From positions 124,001 to 188,000 of the forward strand of contig DASXVS010000045.1 of the NCBI GenBank assembly GCA_036504095.1: a stretch of 64,000 nt of DNA, read 5' to 3'. This document shows, piece after piece, positions 16,215 to 25,937 of the stretch. Position numbers and translations under genes: made by a program. The notes beneath the pieces are model-generated. The model was not told where the DNA came from. It saw only the letters and a program-made list of their open reading frames with translations, and ran no database searches. Every line of letters starts with the position of its first letter. Within the stretch, counting starts at the first letter, position 1. The DNA is from Armatimonadota bacterium. GTDB lineage: Bacteria; Armatimonadota; DTGP01; JAKQQT01.

Positions 16215-17732
16215 ATGTATCTGATTGGCGTTGACGTTGGCACTACTCACAGCAAGGCGGGATTGTTCCGGGAGGACGGGACGTGCGTCCACGTGGCCCG
16301 TCGCGAAACCCCCACTCGCTGGGATCCCGATGGTCCCGAAACGTACGATCCGGAGGAACTCTGGAGCGCCGTATCCGGTGCCGTCCACGAAGCCGCGGAG
16401 AAGGTTCCGGGCGGGAATATCGCCGTCGTGGGCATCGCAAGCCAGGCCGAAACCGGCGTGCTGCTGGACAGACGGTCCGGTGCTCCCAGATATCCCTTCG
16501 TCCCGTGGTTTGACGCCACCTCGGCGGCGCAGGCCACGCTCCTCGCCAAAGAGGACGATCCTTTCTCGCGCTTCCAGAAATCCGGCCTCCGCGCCAACCG
16601 GAAAGTCGGACTGGCGAAGATACTCTGGCTGAAGCAGCGCGACCCGCGCCTCGTGCAGGACGCCGTCTGGCTCTCCGTTTCCGACTATATCGCGTGGCGC
16701 CTGACGGGGGTCCAGGGCACGGATTACACCCTGGCCGGGCGAACATTCGCGTACCGGATGGACACGCTGGAGTGGGATGCGGACTGGATTTGCCACCTGG
16801 GCCTCGATCCGTCCATGTTCCCCCATGTCGCGGCGTCGGGGACAACGCTTGGCGATACCCGTGGCCCGGGTGCGGAACAGGCTGGGCTCCGCGCCGGCGT
16901 TCCGGTTGCCGTCTCCGGGCACGATCACGTTCTCGCAGCCCTTGCCGTCGGAGTCGTACAACCCGGCCGGGTGCTCAACTCGATGGGAACGGCGGAAACG
17001 CTGGTCGGTGTCGTGGATGCGAAGCCCCTCACGCGCGCACAATTCGATTCCAGCCTCAGTTTCGGCAGGCACATCTCCCCTGGACGCCTGTTCTGGATGG
17101 GTGGGCCGCCGTCGTCCGGCGCTTCCGTTGAATGGATTCGAACGCGCCTTGCGGACCCGCCTCTTTCTTACGCGGATATCGAACGGCTCGTTGGAGAAGC
17201 CGGGCCGGAACCCACCGGGATCCTCTACTATCCGTACCTTGCCGGGTGCGCCGCGCCGTGGCCCGAGCCCAGGATGCGCGCCGCCTTCATCGGCCTCGAC
17301 GACGAACACACGCGCGCGCACATCGTCAAGGCGGTGCTCGAAGGTACGGCCTACGAACTCGAAGCGGTCCGGCGCGCGGCCGTGGAGGCTACCGGGGTCA
17401 ACACAGACGTCATCCGGGCCGTGGGTGGCGGGACGCTCAACCACTCCTGGATGCGCATCAAGGCGGACGTTTCGGGTTGCGATTACGACGCGCCGGACAT
17501 CCCGGAGGCAGCCGCGCTTGGAGCGGCCATCGCGGCCGGCATCGGCGCCGGTATCTACCCCGATGTCGATGCAGCCGTGAGGGCTGTGGGTAACGGAATA
17601 TCGGCCGACCACTATTCGCCGGACCCCGCGCGTCATGACGCGTACAGACGGGTGTACGAACAGGGGTATCAGCCCCTTCACGACGCGCTTCGCGCAACGG
17701 CAATCGCGTTGGGCGACATGGCGCGGCAGTAG
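16215..17732 (+). CDS. FGGY-family carbohydrate kinase
   Basis: A 505-residue sugar kinase that would phosphorylate a pentose, hexose or sugar acid with ATP. The N-terminal ATPase motif GVDVGTTHSKAGLF and the C-terminal adenosine motif AVGGGTLNHSWMRIKAD bracket the two FGGY domains. The block VSGHDHVLAAL (about residue 234) contains the catalytic aspartate. The proximity of features resembles xylulokinase and gluconokinase branches, but the substrate cannot be fixed. GAGGGG precedes the ATG. No sugar transporter or isomerase is adjacent; the downstream genes are an ABC exporter operon. Confidence 0.9.
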   Translation: MYLIGVDVGTTHSKAGLFREDGTCVHVARRETPTRWDPDGPETYDPEELWSAVSGAVHEAAEKVPGGNIAVVGIASQAETGVLLDRRSGAPRYPFVPWFDATSAAQATLLAKEDDPFSRFQKSGLRANRKVGLAKILWLKQRDPRLVQDAVWLSVSDYIAWRLTGVQGTDYTLAGRTFAYRMDTLEWDADWICHLGLDPSMFPHVAASGTTLGDTRGPGAEQAGLRAGVPVAVSGHDHVLAALAVGVVQPGRVLNSMGTAETLVGVVDAKPLTRAQFDSSLSFGRHISPGRLFWMGGPPSSGASVEWIRTRLADPPLSYADIERLVGEAGPEPTGILYYPYLAGCAAPWPEPRMRAAFIGLDDEHTRAHIVKAVLEGTAYELEAVRRAAVEATGVNTDVIRAVGGGTLNHSWMRIKADVSGCDYDAPDIPEAAALGAAIAAGIGAGIYPDVDAAVRAVGNGISADHYSPDPARHDAYRRVYEQGYQPLHDALRATAIALGDMARQ

Positions 17733-17839
17733 GGGTTACGTCTCCGAACCACGGCGCCGGCCGGCGTCGTCTCAATCAGTGAAACCTCGGCGCGCCGCGT
17801 TTGCGTATACGTGTTGTAACCGCCCCTCATGAGGATGCT

Positions 17840-18754
17840 ATGCCTGTTGCCACAATCACAGATATGACGGTCTGCTACGGCTCGAAAGCCGCTGTCAGCA
17901 ATATTAACGTTGAAATACCCGAGGGTTGCACCGGTCTCCTTGGCCCGAACGGCGCCGGAAAGACGACCCTGCTGAAAACCCTTCTCGGCTTCCTGCGACC
18001 GTCCCACGGTAACGGCGAGGTTCTGGGTCTCAATATCGCCACCCAGGGTCTCCGGATCCGCCAGTGCGTGGGCTTGATGCCGGAACAGGACTGCCATATC
18101 CCCGGCATGAACGCCGTCACGTTCGCCGCCTACGCGGGCGAACTCTGCGGAATGCCGTCGAACCACGCGATGCGGCGCGCCCATGAGACGCTGGAGTACT
18201 GCGGGCTGGGGGAAGCGCGCTACCGCAATGTGGAGACCTATTCCACGGGCATGAAGCAGCGCATCAAATTGGCGCAAGCCCTGGTTCACGGTCCCACTCT
18301 CCTGTTTCTGGACGAACCGACGAACGGCCTTGACCCCGCCGGCCGCGACGATATGCTCGGTCTGATACGCGACATATCTCACGGAAAGGGGATACACGTC
18401 GTGCTGTCATCCCATTTGTTGCCGGACGTCGAAAGGACCTGCGACAGCGTTATCGTCATGCGCCAGGGCAAGGTTGTTGAGCACGGGGGAATGGGCGAGT
18501 TGAGAAACCTGGGCGGGCGGCAGTTTGTTGTCGATCTGCGCATTCCATCGGAGCAGTTCGCCGCGGCCGTTGTGCGGGCCGGGGCGCAGGTGATCGGCCA
18601 GGCCGGCAGCCGGTACCGCCTGGCGGTCCCGGACGGCGAGGCCGACTGGGGCCGCACGCTCTTCCAATGCGCACGGGATTCCGGCAGCCAGCTCCGGTCG
18701 TTCCAGCCGGCTATGCGCTCGCTGGAGGAGATATTCATGGAGGCAGTGCAGTGA
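17840..18754 (+). CDS. ABC transporter ATP-binding protein (exporter, first of two)
   Basis: A 304-residue ATPase with Walker A GPNGAGKTTLLK, signature YSTGMKQRIKLA, Walker B LLFLDEPTNGLDP and a switch histidine in VVLSSHLLP. This layout is of the ABC-2/multidrug and gliding type that pairs with separate membrane subunits. The ATG at 17840 has GAGG five bases upstream. Its stop overlaps the GTG of the next gene. It heads a four-gene operon of ATPase, permease, ATPase, permease, all overlapping by four bases, so they probably form one or two related export complexes. The substrate is unknown. Confidence 0.92.
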   Translation: MPVATITDMTVCYGSKAAVSNINVEIPEGCTGLLGPNGAGKTTLLKTLLGFLRPSHGNGEVLGLNIATQGLRIRQCVGLMPEQDCHIPGMNAVTFAAYAGELCGMPSNHAMRRAHETLEYCGLGEARYRNVETYSTGMKQRIKLAQALVHGPTLLFLDEPTNGLDPAGRDDMLGLIRDISHGKGIHVVLSSHLLPDVERTCDSVIVMRQGKVVEHGGMGELRNLGGRQFVVDLRIPSEQFAAAVVRAGAQVIGQAGSRYRLAVPDGEADWGRTLFQCARDSGSQLRSFQPAMRSLEEIFMEAVQ

Positions 18755-19728
18755 ATCCGAACGAAGCCCCCCCCGTCGTCGCATCACCCATTGCAGACCT
18801 CAGTTACCGGGGGTACGACGGCCCTCTTCGCGCGCACCCGGCGCGCTGGTGGATCGTCGCCCTGGCCGGAATCCGCGCCGCCTTCAAGAATCGGTGGTTC
18901 TGGGCTTTGGCCGCCGGCGCCTTCCTGCCATATGTGTTTCACGGTCTCATCTTCTACGTGACCACCGTCTTCGCTCCGCAGGGGGGAGGGGGGCCGCCGA
19001 TGATGGGTTCTGATGCGAACGGGCAGCGATACGCGATGGTCTTTTTCCAGGCCTTCACCGGATTTGAGTGGTTGTGGCTGTTCGCGATTGCGTTGATGGT
19101 CGGCGCCGGTTCGATCGCCTCCGACAATGGGGCCAACGCGCTCCAGGTGTACCTGTCCAAACCGATCACAAAGGCCGACTACCTGCTCGGGAAGTGGATG
19201 AGCATTTTCCTGATGGTATCGTTCGTAGCATTGGCGCCGGCCGTGCTGATGTACGCGTTCCTCGGCGCCGCTTGCGCGAACCTCGGTTTCTTCAAGAATG
19301 AACCGTTGCTTTTCCCGCACGTCGTCCTCGCATGCCTGATCCCGGGGGCGATCCATGCGAGCCTTCTGGTGGGGTTTTCCGCGTGGTGCACGAGCAGCCG
19401 GATCGCGGGTGCGCTATACGCGGCATTCACATTCGCCAGCAAGATCCTGGTGGGCATCCTCTGGATGGTCCACTACGACCACAATCCTGCGAAGGGCCTT
19501 CTGTTGCAGCACGGCAGCGTCGATGGCGTGATCTCGGGCCTGGCCCAGCGGGTGTATGGAATCGCGGTCCAGGTGTCTCCGATGTTTCGCCGTCGCGCGA
19601 TGATGGGTGACCCGATTATCCCTCCACCCAACGTGCTGGCGCTCGGCGGCATCGCTCTCGGGGCATGCCTGCTCGCGATCGCCGCCGCGAGGTGGAGGAT
19701 CCGCGCCGTGGAGGTGGTACGAGGATGA
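18751..19728 (+). CDS. ABC-2 type transporter permease
   Basis: A 325-residue membrane protein with about six hydrophobic segments, starting after a short cytoplasmic N-terminus (first segment around WWIVALAGIRAAFKNRWFW). The block SIASDNGANALQVYLSKPI is typical of ABC-2 permeases, where the loop contacts the ATPase. The GTG start overlaps the upstream stop and has GGAGG about 7 nt before it. It is the membrane partner of the preceding ATPase. Its C-terminus overlaps the next ATPase gene by four bases. Confidence 0.88.
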   Translation: MNPNEAPPVVASPIADLSYRGYDGPLRAHPARWWIVALAGIRAAFKNRWFWALAAGAFLPYVFHGLIFYVTTVFAPQGGGGPPMMGSDANGQRYAMVFFQAFTGFEWLWLFAIALMVGAGSIASDNGANALQVYLSKPITKADYLLGKWMSIFLMVSFVALAPAVLMYAFLGAACANLGFFKNEPLLFPHVVLACLIPGAIHASLLVGFSAWCTSSRIAGALYAAFTFASKILVGILWMVHYDHNPAKGLLLQHGSVDGVISGLAQRVYGIAVQVSPMFRRRAMMGDPIIPPPNVLALGGIALGACLLAIAAARWRIRAVEVVRG

Positions 19729-20702
19729 TCGAACTCAATCACGCCTCCCGCTGGTATGGACAGGTCATCGGCGTCAACGATGTGTCGTGTGTCATCACGC
19801 CTGGCATCACAGCCCTGCTGGGCCCGAACGGCGCGGGAAAATCAACCGTGTTGAAACTCATCACCGGACAGTTGCGCGCGACGACGGGCGTCGTTTCGGT
19901 CCTTGGCCAGATGCCGTTCGCCAACCCGGCCGTAGCGCGCCACCTGGGGTACTGTCCGGAGATCGACAGTCTTTATGACGACCTGACCGGAGTCGAGTTT
20001 GTCACGATGCTGGGGGCAATGTCCGGGCTTCGCGGAAGCACTCTCAGCGATGCGGTCTCGGAATCCATCGATTTGGTCGGGATGTCTGAGAGCGCCGGGC
20101 GCAAGATCGGCGGCTATTCCAAAGGCATGCGACAGCGCATAAAGGTCGCGCAGGCTATCGTTCACGATCCTGCTGTGATTATCCTCGACGAACCTTTGAA
20201 CGGACTCGACCCGGGCGGCCGCCGCGAGATGACCAACCTGTTCACCGCCAAGGCGGAACAGGGGAAGTGTATCGTCGTCTCCAGCCACATCCTGTATGAA
20301 GTCGAGCAGATGACGCGCAATATCGTGCTGATGAACCACGGGCGCCTGTTGGCCCAGGGTGATATCTACCAGATAAGGTCGCTGATCGACGCCCATCCGC
20401 ATCGGGTGGCCATCGGAACGGACAAACCGCGCGAATTGGCCCGTGAACTGCTTGCGTTCCCGGACACCCTGAGCATCCGGATTGGAGGCGCGTACGGCGA
20501 CGGCCTGGAGGTTGAAACGCTGGCGCCCGAGCGGTTCTACGACGCGCTCCCGTCGCTCGTCCTGGACGGCGGCTACAACATCACCAGTTTCGAATCGCCG
20601 GATAATAACCTCGAAGCCGTATTCCGCTACCTGGTTGGAGACAGCCAGACCCCCTCGGCGCCACGCACAGTGTTCGGCCCGCCCGTGACGAAGAAACCAT
20701 GA
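19725..20702 (+). CDS. ABC transporter ATP-binding protein (exporter, second of two)
   Basis: A 326-residue ATPase paralogous to the one at 17840, with Walker A GPNGAGKSTVLKLI, signature YSKGMRQRIKVAQA and Walker B VIILDEPLNGLDPGG. After the nucleotide-binding domain (about 1-220) it has a C-terminal region of about 100 residues (DKPRELARELLAFPDTLS onward) of the kind found in ABC-2 ATPases. The ATG overlaps the previous stop as ATGA and follows a good GAGG. It pairs with the permease at 20699. Confidence 0.92.
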   Translation: MIELNHASRWYGQVIGVNDVSCVITPGITALLGPNGAGKSTVLKLITGQLRATTGVVSVLGQMPFANPAVARHLGYCPEIDSLYDDLTGVEFVTMLGAMSGLRGSTLSDAVSESIDLVGMSESAGRKIGGYSKGMRQRIKVAQAIVHDPAVIILDEPLNGLDPGGRREMTNLFTAKAEQGKCIVVSSHILYEVEQMTRNIVLMNHGRLLAQGDIYQIRSLIDAHPHRVAIGTDKPRELARELLAFPDTLSIRIGGAYGDGLEVETLAPERFYDALPSLVLDGGYNITSFESPDNNLEAVFRYLVGDSQTPSAPRTVFGPPVTKKP

Positions 20703-21484
20703 CCATGTTGTACCTTATCAAGCCCGCGCTTAAGGAAGTGTCGCGACCCGGGCGCGCACTCATCGCCACCCTGCTGGCCCTTGCACCCGCCGCCATCGCC
20801 CTCGCCTGGCGATGGTCTGCCGGTCCGACGCACTTCCCCCGCGAACTGGCATACAACTCGCTGGAATCCGGCTTCGTCTTCAGCTTCACGCTCGTCATTC
20901 TGACCGTGATGCTCGCAACGGGGGTGATATCGCAGGAACTGGAGCAGAAGACGATCGTTTACCTGCTGACACGCCCCGTGCGCCGGATCAGCATCCTGCT
21001 CTCACGATTCGCCGCGGCGCTCCTGATGATCGTGGCTACCTCCTGGGTATCCACGCTGGCGCTCGCGCTGACCACATACGGTCTAGCTCATCTGCACGGC
21101 TCTCCCGTAGGTCGAGACCTTCTCATCCTGCCGATCGGCGCGCTGGCGTACGGCGCGGTCTTCCTCTGCCTGGCCACGCTGATCGCCCGTCCGCTCCTGT
21201 GGGGCCTGCTGTTTGCGTTTGGCTGGGAGTGGTGGGTGCCCAGTCTGCCAGGCAACTTCCGGATGGCTTCACTGATGGCGTATCTCCGTGTCCTGGCCCC
21301 ACATGCCACCCAGGACGGCGGGGAAGCCACGGACATCTTCGCGATATTGTCCGGGCTGGTGCCGACCAAAATCACCGCCGCTCTCTCGTGGGAGGTCTTG
21401 CTCACCGTCATCGTCGTCGCCATGGCCGGCGCGATGGTCGTCTTTTCGACGAAGGAATACGTTCCGCGGGATGATGCCATTTAG
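20699..21484 (+). CDS. ABC-2 type transporter permease
   Basis: A 261-residue membrane protein of about six transmembrane segments. SQELEQKTIVYLLTRPVRR is the characteristic ABC-2 loop between the second and third helices. The ATG overlaps the ATPase stop (ATGA). It is the last gene of the exporter operon; 93 bp separate it from the VOC protein gene. Together the four genes could encode a heteromeric exporter, or two exporters expressed in fixed ratio. Confidence 0.88.
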   Translation: MTMLYLIKPALKEVSRPGRALIATLLALAPAAIALAWRWSAGPTHFPRELAYNSLESGFVFSFTLVILTVMLATGVISQELEQKTIVYLLTRPVRRISILLSRFAAALLMIVATSWVSTLALALTTYGLAHLHGSPVGRDLLILPIGALAYGAVFLCLATLIARPLLWGLLFAFGWEWWVPSLPGNFRMASLMAYLRVLAPHATQDGGEATDIFAILSGLVPTKITAALSWEVLLTVIVVAMAGAMVVFSTKEYVPRDDAI

Positions 21485-21577
21485 ACACGCTGGTCGTGTC
21501 GACAAATACTCGGAACGAGACCTATAACTCGCTTACACGGCGTTCAATCCGGAACGCTGAGGAAAGGAGCGAGTTTT

Positions 21578-21943
21578 ATGCCGCGTGTAGTGCATTTTGA
21601 GCTGCCGGCGGACGATCCCGAGCGGGCTATCGCGTTTTACACCAGGCTCTTCGGCTGGACTTTCGACAAGTGGGGCGACGAGGATTACTGGCTGATAGGC
21701 ACCGGCGCGGAAGGCGAACCGGGCATTGACGGGGGAATGGGGCGGCGCTCGCCTCACAACGATTTTGTCGTCAATACCGTGGATGTCGCGGATCTGGATG
21801 CGAGCGTCCAGGCCGTCATCGCCTGTGGCGGCTCCATCGTGATGCCGAAAACGCCGATTCCCACCGTGGGCTGGCTGGCGTATTGCACGGATACCGAGGG
21901 TAATCGCTTCGGTATGCTGCAAAGCGACGAAAAGGCCGGCTGA
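21578..21943 (+). CDS. VOC-family (glyoxalase/bleomycin resistance-like) protein
   Basis: A 121-residue single VOC domain of two beta-alpha-beta-beta-beta modules. VVHFELPADDPERAIAFYTRLFGW is the usual first module (residues 4-27), and YCTDTEGNRFGMLQ ends the second. These resemble the stress-linked CFP32/glyoxalase-like branch that often binds a metal or small molecule, but the metal ligands are not fully conserved, and activity is unknown. AAAGGAG lies 7-8 nt before the ATG. It appears monocistronic. Confidence 0.85.
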   Translation: MPRVVHFELPADDPERAIAFYTRLFGWTFDKWGDEDYWLIGTGAEGEPGIDGGMGRRSPHNDFVVNTVDVADLDASVQAVIACGGSIVMPKTPIPTVGWLAYCTDTEGNRFGMLQSDEKAG

Positions 21944-22049
21944 CCACCCCTTGTTACTTCGGCGCCGGCGCCGGGGTCCCCAGACGCGATTGAGACGCCC
22001 CGGGCCGGACGGCCGTCGGACATTTAGGCAAATCTTCCGGAAATTCAAG

Positions 22050-22078
22050 TTGACAGTTGTTATAGAACACTATAAAAT
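22050..22078 (+). promoter_or_regulatory. Sigma-70 promoter with internal palindromic operator (copy 1)
   Basis: TTGACA (22050-22055) and TAAAAT (22073-22078) are 17 bp apart. Between and overlapping the -10 lies TATAGAACACTATA (22061-22074), a 14-bp near-palindrome. The same arrangement recurs at 28437-28465, with only a few differences. A regulator bound here would compete with RNA polymerase, so repression is the likely mode. The transcript would run into the 22368 gene with a leader of about 285 nt. Confidence 0.7.
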
Positions 22079-22367
22079 ACTGTGGGTCGTGATTGGCCGT
22101 GAACCAGCTCCGTTGGCGCGACCAGCCGCACAAATGGCCGCCCGCTTCACCCTTCCTGCGGCCTTGCTCGGATAGTCACAAAATGCTACGCCTTCATCGA
22201 CCTCTTGCCGAGGTGAACACCCTCCGGTTGGTTCACCCTCGTTGGCCGGCAAGGGTTGCGTACCGTTGCGGTGCCGACAAAACAACCGCAGCGGGACGCC
22301 ATATGCGAAGACTCCGTGCACGGCGACGGAGTGCCAGTACAATACACGCAGCGAAAGGACAACCGCA
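22079..22367 (+). other. Long structured 5' leader without a gene
   Basis: No credible ORF is present. Three stems can be drawn. CTTGCCG at 22204-22210 pairs with CGGCAAG at 22247-22253. Inside it, GGTGAAC at 22212-22218 pairs with GTTCACC at 22231-22237. Further down, ACTCCGT at 22311-22317 pairs with ACGGAGT at 22326-22332. I cannot match the layout to a known riboswitch class. It could be a regulatory leader or simply a long untranslated region. Confidence 0.4.
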
Positions 22368-25300
22368 TTGAAATGCCAATTGCTTGTTCCCGCGCTCGCC
22401 TGTGCGCTCTATGCTTTTGGGCCCCCGGCCCACGCGCAAAGCGTCACAGGTGCACCCGTGGACCTCACACCAGGCAGCATCTCGGGAGACATCTGTCCGC
22501 GCCTGAGCCAGGACGCGTCAAAGGTCTCCTACGCCGCGCAAAAAGGTCAATGGGACGCCTCATATACCTATGACAACACCATTGTCATGAATCCCGACGG
22601 CTCCGGCAAATACGTGCTGGAGATGCAGACTTACTTCGGCGGCATGGATAACTGGGGCTCGCTCAACGCGAACGGCTCCAAAATCGTCCTCCAGAAGACC
22701 GGTGACTATACCGTTGAACCGACCAGCCTGTACCTCGCGACGATCAATCCGTTCGTGTCAACCCGCCTCACCTCCAACAATTACGACGGCTGGCCCACCT
22801 GGAAGAGTGACGGCACCATGATCGCCTTCGTGTCGAAGCGCCTTAACGGCCCCAACGGCACGTACCAGTTGATGATGATGAAGCCGGAACCGGAGAGCGC
22901 CACAAACGTGCCGGTTCAGTTGACAACCTGGGCCGATGGCGAAGCGGCTATGCCGTATGGCACACCGGACGGCAAGATTCTCGTCCTGAAGAAGATCAGC
23001 GATTACCAGCAGGAGATCTTCCGATGTGACTTCGCGGACTCCAACGGTGACGGCGTAGCCGATAACCTCACGCAGGTCACGAACCTCGGCCGATTCATCA
23101 CCAGCGTCAGTCAACCCGTTGCGGGCGGCAAGATCTACTTCGCCGCTACCGGGAATGACGGCAAGAGCCACGTCTTCACCGTCAACAACGACGGCTCCGG
23201 CCTTCACCAGGTGACCGGAGGAAACTTCGATGAAGCCAGCCCGTATGCCGCCGGCAACAAACTGGTAGCCTCGATTAACGACCCCAATAACGGCGTCAAT
23301 AACTACGACGTCATGATCTACACCCTGAACACGGCTGCCGGCACAGGCACTGTGTCCGGTAAGCTCACGACCTCCGCCGGCGCACCGCTGGCAGGCGCGT
23401 CCGTTGCCGCCTATGACGGCGACACCGGCGCGGGAGACGCAACCACAGACGCGAACGGAAATTACACCCTCACACTTCCGGCCGGCGGCTACACCCTGGT
23501 CTTCGCAACCAACACACCCACCGTCTATGAGGTCAAGAGAAGCGTTGCCGTACAGATTGGCGGCGCAACCACTCAGGACGCCTTTACCACCCCCGTCGCC
23601 TCTCCTCGCCCGCGCGGAACCATCGCCACCATCAAGGCCGGCAAGGTTGAAGTAAAATGGGCGGCCGCCGGAACCCCCGACGGCTACAACGTCTATCGCG
23701 CCACTGCGGAGACGGGCCCGTGGACCAAAATTACCTCAACTCCGGTCTCTCCGGTCGATCCCGTCAAGTACATTGACAATACTCCCGGCAACCTTGCCTC
23801 CGTGTTCTACAAGGTCACCGGGGTCACCGGCGGCGTTGAAAGCGCATTCTCCGAAGTAGCCCAGGCGGCCAACAACCTGCTGTGGAATCCATCCTTCGAA
23901 CAGGTTGACAGCACCACCGGCGAGCCCATTGGCTGGACCTACGGCACGTGGGGCGGCGATGGAACGCACGGCACGTCGACGGCGATCAAAGCCGATGGAA
24001 CCCGCTCTATCTTCATCAAGACCGGCGCAACGGAACGCGGCGCCGGAATGTACCACCTCGACCTCCCGTTCTATCCGCCAACCCAGCCGGGCGTGGCGAT
24101 GGTGGAAGGCGTGTGGGGCAAATTCACCGATACCAATACCACCTGGCCGCTCGCACTTATGCAGGCCCCGTGGGTCTCCGCCTTCGGATACATCCCGTGG
24201 TGGTATCCTCAGGACTGGGTCCAGGGACCCGGCCTCAGCCAGTGGGACACCGACGGACTGACGGTCGGCGGCGGAGACACGCCGTGGACCTGGCTCTACA
24301 ACACCAATAACGTCGTCGAGTGGGAGTTCACCCAGGGCACGCGCTTCTCCATTCTCTGGCCGAACGACGGACTTACAACGCTCGGATCGTCTACCGCCTA
24401 CGCCGACGACGCCACTCTTCAAGTCAAGCGCTTCGGGGCGACGGGCTGGGTCATGGGCCGAATCCTCGACACCAACGGCCACGTGCCCTCGGGCATCACG
24501 GTCACATGCGGCGGAAAGTCCATCGCCACCACCTCGTCCGATCTGTTCGTCATTAAAGACGTGCCGACCGGCGACCAGACACTCACCATAAAGGCCCCCG
24601 GCCAGCCGGACTACACGCTCGCGATTGGCAACTATGGCGGGTACATGATGCCCACCGTACACGTTGTGCCTGCCGCCGCAGCGCTCATTATCAAAGGCAC
24701 AGTCAGATACCCCAATGGAACGCCGTGCCCGGGCGCGGACGTCCGCCTGATCACGTGCGGCGCGGCAGACGCTCAGGTAGCCGAGTTCACGACCACCGCT
24801 GACGCGAACGGCGCCTTCAGTCTCGGATCCGACACCGTTGACGTATCCAGCCAGTACGTAAGCCACCTCGTGGCTCATAAGAAGGGGTTCCTTTCCGCCC
24901 GGCTCGATGTGAACTTCGGGCTATCCGGCACTTCCGCCGGCAACGACATAACGCTCATCCAGCCGTCGGCTTTCATCGAAATCGCCAAGACTGCCGCCAC
25001 CATTACGATCGACGGCCATGTCAACCCCTCTGAATGGGCCGGCTCTCAGGTGATCCGCACCAAGGTAGCAACCAGCGCTTCCCGCGTCCCCACTGTGAAC
25101 ACGACTATCTATGCGCTGTGGGACTCCACCAACGTCTACTTTGCGTTCATCTGCGACGAACCGAATCCTGCCGGCATCTTTGCCGACCCCTCCGTCTCCC
25201 TGTGGGGCGCACCGCCATACTGGAACGGCCACGATATGGCTGAACTCCGCATCGACCCGACCAACGGCTGCGACGCGGGCCAGGGCCACGAGTGGTGGCA

Positions 25301-25841
25301 GATCATGAACAATACGGCTACGCCGGTGTTCAACGACAACATCATCTGGCGCCGTGTCGCCGCGTCCCTCTGGGGCGACAATTCGCCCATCAGCGGCTAC
25401 GAAGTCGCAAGCTACATCGATACCGCCGGCTTGAAGTGGTACCAGGAAGTCAAGATCCCGTTCGCCAGCCTGTCCACAACCTACGGGATGACCGTAGGCA
25501 CTCCAGCCGTCGGCGACGAGTGGGCCATCAACCTCGCGCGGCAGCGCCATCAGCCGGACCCGGTTGGCGAAAGCTCCTCCATTGGGGTTATTCCTCCCGG
25601 CCAGGACGTCAGCTCGATCGCCCACTTCGTAACCACGTCAGCCGCGTTGCCCAAGGGTGACCTGAACGGCGACCGCGTCGTTAACCTCACCGACGCCGCT
25701 ATCTCCCTGCGCATCGCCGCCGGTCTCGAATGGATCGACGGCCGCTTCGCCCAGGCCGACATCAATGGTGACGGCAAGGCCGACCTGTCCGACACCGTAA
25801 AGATCATCCGCAAGATCAACGGTCTGGACACTTCGTTCTAG
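22368..25841 (+). CDS. Secreted multidomain protein: PD40 propeller, carboxypeptidase-like, FN3, CBM9-like and dockerin-like domains
   Basis: A 1157-residue secreted protein that probably binds polysaccharide at the cell surface. The TTG start at 22368 gives a signal peptide ending PPAHAQS, with AAAGGA 8 nt upstream. In order: a TolB/PD40-like beta-propeller (about 25-325), a carboxypeptidase-regulatory-like domain (327-400), an FN3-like domain (415-500), a carbohydrate-binding-like region (502-690), two more carboxypeptidase-like domains (694-760, 774-865), a CBM9-like domain (868-1085) starting ITIDGHVNPSEW, and a C-terminal dockerin-like pair, DLNGDRVVNLTDAA and DINGDGKADLSD. No catalytic residues are evident. 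It is followed by a hairpin and a pilin-like gene. Confidence 0.85.
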   Translation: MKCQLLVPALACALYAFGPPAHAQSVTGAPVDLTPGSISGDICPRLSQDASKVSYAAQKGQWDASYTYDNTIVMNPDGSGKYVLEMQTYFGGMDNWGSLNANGSKIVLQKTGDYTVEPTSLYLATINPFVSTRLTSNNYDGWPTWKSDGTMIAFVSKRLNGPNGTYQLMMMKPEPESATNVPVQLTTWADGEAAMPYGTPDGKILVLKKISDYQQEIFRCDFADSNGDGVADNLTQVTNLGRFITSVSQPVAGGKIYFAATGNDGKSHVFTVNNDGSGLHQVTGGNFDEASPYAAGNKLVASINDPNNGVNNYDVMIYTLNTAAGTGTVSGKLTTSAGAPLAGASVAAYDGDTGAGDATTDANGNYTLTLPAGGYTLVFATNTPTVYEVKRSVAVQIGGATTQDAFTTPVASPRPRGTIATIKAGKVEVKWAAAGTPDGYNVYRATAETGPWTKITSTPVSPVDPVKYIDNTPGNLASVFYKVTGVTGGVESAFSEVAQAANNLLWNPSFEQVDSTTGEPIGWTYGTWGGDGTHGTSTAIKADGTRSIFIKTGATERGAGMYHLDLPFYPPTQPGVAMVEGVWGKFTDTNTTWPLALMQAPWVSAFGYIPWWYPQDWVQGPGLSQWDTDGLTVGGGDTPWTWLYNTNNVVEWEFTQGTRFSILWPNDGLTTLGSSTAYADDATLQVKRFGATGWVMGRILDTNGHVPSGITVTCGGKSIATTSSDLFVIKDVPTGDQTLTIKAPGQPDYTLAIGNYGGYMMPTVHVVPAAAALIIKGTVRYPNGTPCPGADVRLITCGAADAQVAEFTTTADANGAFSLGSDTVDVSSQYVSHLVAHKKGFLSARLDVNFGLSGTSAGNDITLIQPSAFIEIAKTAATITIDGHVNPSEWAGSQVIRTKVATSASRVPTVNTTIYALWDSTNVYFAFICDEPNPAGIFADPSVSLWGAPPYWNGHDMAELRIDPTNGCDAGQGHEWWQIMNNTATPVFNDNIIWRRVAASLWGDNSPISGYEVASYIDTAGLKWYQEVKIPFASLSTTYGMTVGTPAVGDEWAINLARQRHQPDPVGESSSIGVIPPGQDVSSIAHFVTTSAALPKGDLNGDRVVNLTDAAISLRIAAGLEWIDGRFAQADINGDGKADLSDTVKIIRKINGLDTSF

Positions 25842-25855
25842 AGCGACCTGCTTGT

Positions 25856-25896
25856 AGTTGGCCCGGGGACCGCAGCCAGCGGTCCCCGGACCAACT
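25856..25896 (+). other. Intercistronic 18-bp hairpin
   Basis: Arms 25856-25873 and 25879-25896 pair with one mismatch and a 5-nt loop. There is no T tract, so it is more likely a transcript-stabilising or partial stop element between the 1157-residue protein and the pilin-like gene than a full terminator. Confidence 0.7.
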
Positions 25897-25937
25897 CTCA
25901 CTCCCGCCAACCCGATCGCACGGTATTGGATAATGGA

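Noticed and set aside
16125-17681. 518-residue open frame antisense to the FGGY kinase
   Set aside because: The kinase on the other strand has full motifs; this frame has none.
22255-22340. Cyclic di-GMP (GEMM) riboswitch in the 22-kb leader
   Set aside because: GGGACGCC resembles one conserved piece, but the other conserved segments and the tetraloop receptor are missing.
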